Of a stretch of 27,549 nt of DNA, positions 23,477-27,549 are shown piece by piece. Source of the DNA: an uncultured Micavibrio sp. (GTDB lineage Bacteria > Pseudomonadota > Alphaproteobacteria > Micavibrionales > UBA1664); contig CALBME010000161.1 in the NCBI GenBank assembly GCA_937896295.1, forward strand, positions 1 through 27,549, written 5' to 3'. Below the pieces are notes generated by a model. The model did no database searches and was not told the origin of the DNA. It saw nothing but the letters and a program-made list of their open reading frames with translations. Each line of letters begins with the position of its first letter. The first letter of the stretch is position 1. The position numbers and the translations under genes are program-made.

Positions 23477-24922
23477 TTATTTTTTGCCGTCGTTTGCCAT
23501 GGTGATGACCTGCGACACCTGGAAGCTGGTCGGAACGGCGGCATTGGGCAGGCCCGCCTTTTCAAAGGCCAAGACCTTGCGCCGCGTGAATTCACGCTGT
23601 ACCGCCCATTGCTGGCCGGGGGCGGTCTTGATGCGACCTTTGATGATCTGGCCGTTTTCATTGATCGCATCCACGCCCCAGATTTCGATATCGTCCATCA
23701 TCGGCGCATAGGTGGGTTCGGCTCGCATTTCACTTGATACGCTGCGCAGGATGTCGAACGCCTTTTCCGCCTGCGTATCGAACGGCAGGGTGAAGGTCCA
23801 GTCGAAGGCGCTGAAATCCTTGGTGTTGTTCTGGATGATGGTGATGGCGGAAAACGGCACGGTGAAGACAGCGTTGTTCGCGCCACGGATCTGGATTTTA
23901 CGCAGCGTGATTTTTTCGACGCTGCCCGATACCTCGCCCAGTTTGACGACGTCACCGACGCGGATCAGGTCTTCGAAGACGATGGTGAAACCGGCCAGGT
24001 AATCCTTGACCATGGTCTGCGCGCCAAAGCCGACGGCGACCCCGACAACACCCGCCCCGGCCAGCAGGGGCATGATGTTGATGCCCAGTTCAGAGAGCAG
24101 CACCAGCGTGAACATGATGGTGAACACCATGAACATGATGTTGCGCACGATCGGCATGATGGTCTTGGCACGGGTGGAATTCGCACCATCGGCGCGGCGA
24201 AACGCCATGGCGATGACGGCGTTCAGCGCCTCCCACGCGACGGTGGCGAGGGCGATGACAAAGAACAGGTTGATGATAAGGCCCATGCCGCGACGGAACC
24301 ACTGGCCGATGATGACGTTGCGTTCATGGCCGAAATCCCAGATCAGGGTCAGGGTATAGAGCAGCAGACCCATTAGCAGCACGGTCACGACGCTGCGCAG
24401 GATGCGGGCATAGAGACGCATGCGCGCCGCGGGCAGGTCGAGCCACGCCACGCCCCGGTCGAACCAGTACAGCATGCGCGTGGCGCCACGGCGCGATGCA
24501 AAAATCAGGACACCGCCGAGCAGGAACAGAATACCCGTCAGGATAAGTTTGCCGACGGTCGATTCATTCAGATTGTTGCGCAGGAGAAAACGCTGATACT
24601 TCCAGATGACGCGGTTGGTGAAGGAGTCGACGCCCAGTGTCTGGGTAATCGGCACGGGGGGCACGATTTTTTCAAGTTCTTTCGCCGGTTCTTCTTTTTT
24701 CACTTCTTCCGGTGCGGCGGCGGCCGGTTCGGTTGCATTCGCGGTGGCGGCCTGTTCCAGTTCCTTCAGGTCGTTCGCCAGTTCCTTGCGGCCCGCGCCG
24801 GATTCCAGCTTGGTGACGATGGAATTCAGGTCCTGTTTTTTGATGATGAGCGTATCGGACGCGAAGGCGGGCGCGATGCTGAAGGCCACGAACAGGGCAA
24901 GGAGGCGGAGGGCGTTTTTCAT
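23477..24922 (-). CDS. MscS-family mechanosensitive channel with periplasmic N-terminal extension
   Basis: 481 residues, longer than E. coli MscS (286). A signal peptide (1-21, cleavage after AFA) is followed by a periplasmic Ala/Glu/Lys-rich, coiled-coil-like region (about 22-100), then four to five membrane helices (from about 125). The pore helix and MscS core are clear: AGAGVVGVAVGFGAQTMVKD, then FEDLIRVGDVVKLGEVSG, the beta domain with RGANNAVFTVPFSAI, and a C-terminal alpha/beta domain. The gene would open a pressure-relief channel in the inner membrane during osmotic downshock. It lies 70 bases downstream of the FadN-type gene on the same strand, with a possible terminator between, so it may have its own promoter. 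Family assignment is firm; subfamily and gating role are not. Confidence 0.9.
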   Translation of the reverse strand: MKNALRLLALFVAFSIAPAFASDTLIIKKQDLNSIVTKLESGAGRKELANDLKELEQAATANATEPAAAAPEEVKKEEPAKELEKIVPPVPITQTLGVDSFTNRVIWKYQRFLLRNNLNESTVGKLILTGILFLLGGVLIFASRRGATRMLYWFDRGVAWLDLPAARMRLYARILRSVVTVLLMGLLLYTLTLIWDFGHERNVIIGQWFRRGMGLIINLFFVIALATVAWEALNAVIAMAFRRADGANSTRAKTIMPIVRNIMFMVFTIMFTLVLLSELGINIMPLLAGAGVVGVAVGFGAQTMVKDYLAGFTIVFEDLIRVGDVVKLGEVSGSVEKITLRKIQIRGANNAVFTVPFSAITIIQNNTKDFSAFDWTFTLPFDTQAEKAFDILRSVSSEMRAEPTYAPMMDDIEIWGVDAINENGQIIKGRIKTAPGQQWAVQREFTRRKVLAFEKAGLPNAAVPTSFQVSQVITMANDGKK

Positions 24923-24954
24923 GCCCCTATATTGGCATGGGGCATGGCAATATC

Positions 24955-24975
24955 AACCCGCGAAAATGCGGGTTT
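24955..24975 (-). terminator. Possible terminator after the FadN-type gene
   Basis: Perfect 7-bp stem AACCCGC / GCGGGTT with a 6-base loop in the 70-base gap before the MscS-family gene. On the minus strand the following bases are only moderately T-rich, so termination may be partial and allow read-through into the channel gene. Confidence 0.4.
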
Positions 24976-24992
24976 GCAGGGAAGTTTCCCGT

Positions 24993-27356
24993 TTAATTGC
25001 GAAGCGGTTTGCCTTTTTCGAGCATGTGTTCGATCCGCGCGATGGTGCCCTTGTTGTGGATCAGCTGCATGAAGCCCTCGCGCTCGAGGCGCAGGATGGT
25101 TTCTTCATCCGTGGGCCTGGTCGGGTCTGCGTCAGGTCCGCCGGTCAGGATATTGCCCAGCACGTCGCAGACGACCACGTCATACGGCGTCGCCTTGCCG
25201 GATTTGCGTAAGTCCGCCACCGCGAGATCGAGCGCGTATTTGCCGGACGGACCGGGCAGCGGGACCATTTTGGGTTCAGGCGCCTTGTAATCTTTCGCCA
25301 GTTCCATGGCCTTTTGCTTGGCATCGAACAGCAGGCGGTCGCGGTTCATGGTGATGCCGTCCGATTCACGCAGATAACCAATGTCCTTGGCGTCGGCGGC
25401 GGATTTGGCGACCTTGGCCGTGCCGATGGCCTCGAATGCCTGTTTGACGTGCGGAATGGGGCCTTTGGCAGCGCCGGGTTTCAGCGATGCCTCGTAATAC
25501 CGGGTCAGCAATTCCTTGCATCCGCCCCAGCCGGGAATGACACCCACGCCGACTTCGACCAGACCGCAATAGGTTTCCGCATGTGCCTGCACGTGATCGG
25601 CCAGAAGCAGCGCCTCGCAGCCGCCGCCCAGCGCCAGACCTGACGGCGCGCTGACAACGGGGAAGGGCGCGTATTTGAGACGTTTGTATGCGTCCTGTCC
25701 GCCGCCGACCAGTTCTTCGATCTGCGGCCACATCGCGATGTTGATGGCAAACAGGGCAAGGCCCAGATTGGCCCCGGCCGAAAAGGCGGAGCCTTCGTTG
25801 TAGATGACGAGAGATTTGTATTCGCCGTCCGATCCTTCGATCAGATCGGCAACCTGATGCATGGCGGCAGCGATTTCACCGTCGATCGCATTCATCTTGG
25901 ATGTGAATTCAAGGCACAGGACGCCGTCGCCCAGATTCCATACGCTGGCGCTGGCGTTTTTAAGCACCGGCTTGCTGCTGCGCTTGATGTCGGCCAGAAG
26001 CAGAACGCCGGGTGCACGTTTCACCGGGTGATACTGTCCATCCACGCCGAAGAAATTCAGTTTACCGTCGATAACCTTGTAGAATGTGCCGTCACCGACC
26101 TGCGTCAGCAGGGGCGGCACCGGTTTGCCTTCGGCCTTGAGCCTTTCCGCGAAATATTTCGGACCCATGTCGTCGATCAGTTCGAACGGCCCTTTTTTCC
26201 AGTTGGTGCCAAGGCGCATGGCCTCGTCCACGGCGGCGATGTCGCCCGCGATGGCGGGGACGAGGGAGGCAGCATAGCTGAGCGTCTGGGACATGACCGT
26301 CCATGCGTATTTACCGCCCACATCCGGATGTTCGACGATGGCGCGCAGGCCCTTTTTACCCGCATCGGCCGATTCCAGTTTCGGCTTGTCGGCCATGGCG
26401 TAGGATTTGTCAGCGTCAAACGCGGGCGTGTTCAGGTCAATGGCCAGCTTGTTGCGTTTGTCATCAAGACGGTAGAAGCCGCCCTTGCCTTTACGGCCCG
26501 TGTAACCAGCGCCGATCATTTGTGTGACCAGCGGGATGTCACGATAGATTTTGCGATATTCGTCGTTCTCGGGCAGAAGGCTGAGCAGCGATTTGGACAA
26601 ATGCGGCATCAAATCTATACCGACGAGATCGATGAGACCGAAAATACCGGTCTTGGGAATGCCCATGGGTTTGCCCATGATGGCGTCGACCACTTCGATC
26701 GGGGTTTTGGTGTCGATGGCGGCGTTGACGCCGGCCTGCATCCAGAAGGTGAGGATGCGGTTGACGATGAATCCCGGCGTGTCGCGGCATTCCACCACCG
26801 ATTTGCCCAGCTTGATGTCGGCAAAGGTGCGGACGGTTTCGACGACTTTGGGGTCTGTCTTGGCACCGATCACGATTTCAAGCAGTCGCATATAGCGTAC
26901 CGGGTTGAAGAAGTGCGTGATGAAAAAGTCTTTGGCGAATTGCTCGCTCTGGCCACCGGTCAGTACCTGCAGCGGAATGGTCGAAGTGTTGGAGGCAACG
27001 GTCGAGCCTTCTTTGCGGTTGGCGTCGATTTTTTTGAACAGATTGGACTTGATGACGGGGTCTTCCAGCACGGCCTCGATAATCAGATCGCAGTCTTTCA
27101 GACGGTCCATGTTGTCTTCGGTATTGCCCGCGCGGATTTTTTTCGCGTTGCGTTTGTGCATCAGCGGTGCGGGATTGGTTTTGAGCATTTTCTCGATCGC
27201 GCCCTTGGCGATGACATCGCGGTCCGCGCCCGGCTGCTGCGCCGATTTCGGCACAATGTCGAGAAGTTCGACTTCGATCCCCGCGTTGGCGAGCTGGGCG
27301 GCAATGCCCGCCCCCATCACGCCCGCGCCGATCACTGCCGCTTTTTTAATGGCCAT
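24993..27356 (-). CDS. FadN-type 3-hydroxyacyl-CoA dehydrogenase / enoyl-CoA hydratase fusion
   Basis: 787 residues. The dehydrogenase comes first: Rossmann motif GAGVMGAGIA (10-19), then THFFNP with His158 and a partner Glu170, then CRDTPGFIVNRI (about 191-202) and a second C-terminal dehydrogenase domain. The hydratase half (about 470-680) has both acids of the crotonase site, in ALGGGCEALL (near residue 570) and VEVGVGVIPGWGG (near 600), plus AFSAGANLG for the oxyanion hole. The order dehydrogenase-then-hydratase is that of Bacillus FadN, the reverse of E. coli FadB. It catalyses two steps of fatty-acid beta-oxidation in the cytosol. A thiolase gene ends 55 bases upstream on the same strand, giving a thiolase-FadN unit. 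AGGAGA lies about 8 bases before the ATG. Assignment is confident. Confidence 0.92.
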   Translation of the reverse strand: MAIKKAAVIGAGVMGAGIAAQLANAGIEVELLDIVPKSAQQPGADRDVIAKGAIEKMLKTNPAPLMHKRNAKKIRAGNTEDNMDRLKDCDLIIEAVLEDPVIKSNLFKKIDANRKEGSTVASNTSTIPLQVLTGGQSEQFAKDFFITHFFNPVRYMRLLEIVIGAKTDPKVVETVRTFADIKLGKSVVECRDTPGFIVNRILTFWMQAGVNAAIDTKTPIEVVDAIMGKPMGIPKTGIFGLIDLVGIDLMPHLSKSLLSLLPENDEYRKIYRDIPLVTQMIGAGYTGRKGKGGFYRLDDKRNKLAIDLNTPAFDADKSYAMADKPKLESADAGKKGLRAIVEHPDVGGKYAWTVMSQTLSYAASLVPAIAGDIAAVDEAMRLGTNWKKGPFELIDDMGPKYFAERLKAEGKPVPPLLTQVGDGTFYKVIDGKLNFFGVDGQYHPVKRAPGVLLLADIKRSSKPVLKNASASVWNLGDGVLCLEFTSKMNAIDGEIAAAMHQVADLIEGSDGEYKSLVIYNEGSAFSAGANLGLALFAINIAMWPQIEELVGGGQDAYKRLKYAPFPVVSAPSGLALGGGCEALLLADHVQAHAETYCGLVEVGVGVIPGWGGCKELLTRYYEASLKPGAAKGPIPHVKQAFEAIGTAKVAKSAADAKDIGYLRESDGITMNRDRLLFDAKQKAMELAKDYKAPEPKMVPLPGPSGKYALDLAVADLRKSGKATPYDVVVCDVLGNILTGGPDADPTRPTDEETILRLEREGFMQLIHNKGTIARIEHMLEKGKPLRN

Positions 27357-27411
27357 GTTTCAAGTCTCCTTGCGTCTTTTACTGTGCCCGTTTGCTGAGA
27401 GAGCGCCGCGT

Positions 27412-27549
27412 TTACGGCTTGGGCGCGTATTTTTTAAGAACCGTGGTGATGCCCTGGCCTGCGCCGATACACTGGGTGGAGATGGCGTAGTCGCCATCCT
27501 TGCCCTCATCGTGCAGCAGCTGCGCGGCCTTGCCCGTGATACGCGCGCC
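27412..27549 (-). CDS. Acetyl-CoA acyltransferase (thiolase), 3' end only
   Basis: The last 45 residues of a protein running off the window edge. The visible part begins GARITG, which directly follows the active-site His block (GHPxGAT) of thiolases, and contains STQCIGAGQG with the second catalytic Cys. The end is KKYAPKP. Thiolases split 3-ketoacyl-CoA in the last step of beta-oxidation, in the cytosol. The FadN-type gene follows after 55 bases, matching the fadA/fadN pairing. The rest of the gene cannot be checked here. Confidence 0.85.
   Translation of the reverse strand, partial: GARITGKAAQLLHDEGKDGDYAISTQCIGAGQGITTVLKKYAPKP

Noticed and set aside
24979..24990. Palindrome GGGAAGTTTCCC near the FadN-type stop
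   Set aside because: A 5-bp stem with a 2-base loop is too small to fold well and has no U tract; probably chance.
25857..27398. 513-residue open frame on the plus strand
   Set aside because: Antisense of the FadN-type gene, whose catalytic motifs are intact.
1..27549. tRNA, rRNA, CRISPR, insertion sequences
   Set aside because: I looked for cloverleaf-like segments, regularly spaced repeats and transposase-like frames by eye and saw none; a covariance-model and repeat search could still find something small.

Overview
The window is GC-rich, densely coded DNA from a Gram-negative bacterium, most likely an alphaproteobacterium. The evidence is an SspB of the alphaproteobacterial type, outer-membrane lipid-transport genes (MlaA, MlaC, LptF, LptG), a CpaA/TadV-type prepilin peptidase, and a TTAA-N7-TTAA box of the kind bound by the alphaproteobacterial cell-cycle regulator CtrA. 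It reads as chromosomal: most genes are housekeeping or envelope genes, and I see no transposase, integrase, tRNA, rRNA or CRISPR array. A host-associated or predatory lineage such as a Micavibrio relative would fit the type IVB secretion genes and the secreted RTX protease, but that is inference.

Layout. (1) Bases 1-4658, plus strand: the end of a Dot/Icm-type (IVB) secretion locus, with the 3' end of dotG, a DotF-like gene and dotA, closed by a strong terminator. (2) 4815-7205, minus: a 796-residue protein of unknown function, tail-to-tail with dotA. (3) 7371-11365, minus: lptF-lptG, then mlaA and mlaC, bringing LPS export and phospholipid retrieval together. (4) 11426-13324, plus: pepA-holC, divergent from lptF as in E. 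coli. (5) 13325-15961, minus: a large secreted subtilisin-like protease with a P domain and RTX repeats. (6) anmK (minus) and tyrS (plus), divergent, then a small unknown gene. (7) 18825-21817, minus: a small unknown gene, prepilin peptidase, class III CoA-transferase and pyrB; the last three are linked by 4-bp ATGA overlaps. (8) 22037-23472, plus: sspB and an alpha/beta hydrolase sharing one base. (9) 23477-27549, minus: the 3' end of a thiolase gene, a FadN-type beta-oxidation fusion and an MscS-family channel.

How the genes may work together. DotG, DotF and DotA would be parts of an envelope-spanning translocation machine; the unknown 796-residue protein beside them is the most interesting candidate for a new component or substrate. 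LptFG and MlaA/MlaC act on opposite leaflets of the outer membrane. The thiolase and FadN-type protein would form a fatty-acid oxidation pair. One perfect and three near CtrA-like boxes lie in leader regions (upstream of dotA, the unknown gene, mlaA and sspB), a possible shared cell-cycle input. No gap between called genes exceeds about 220 bases.
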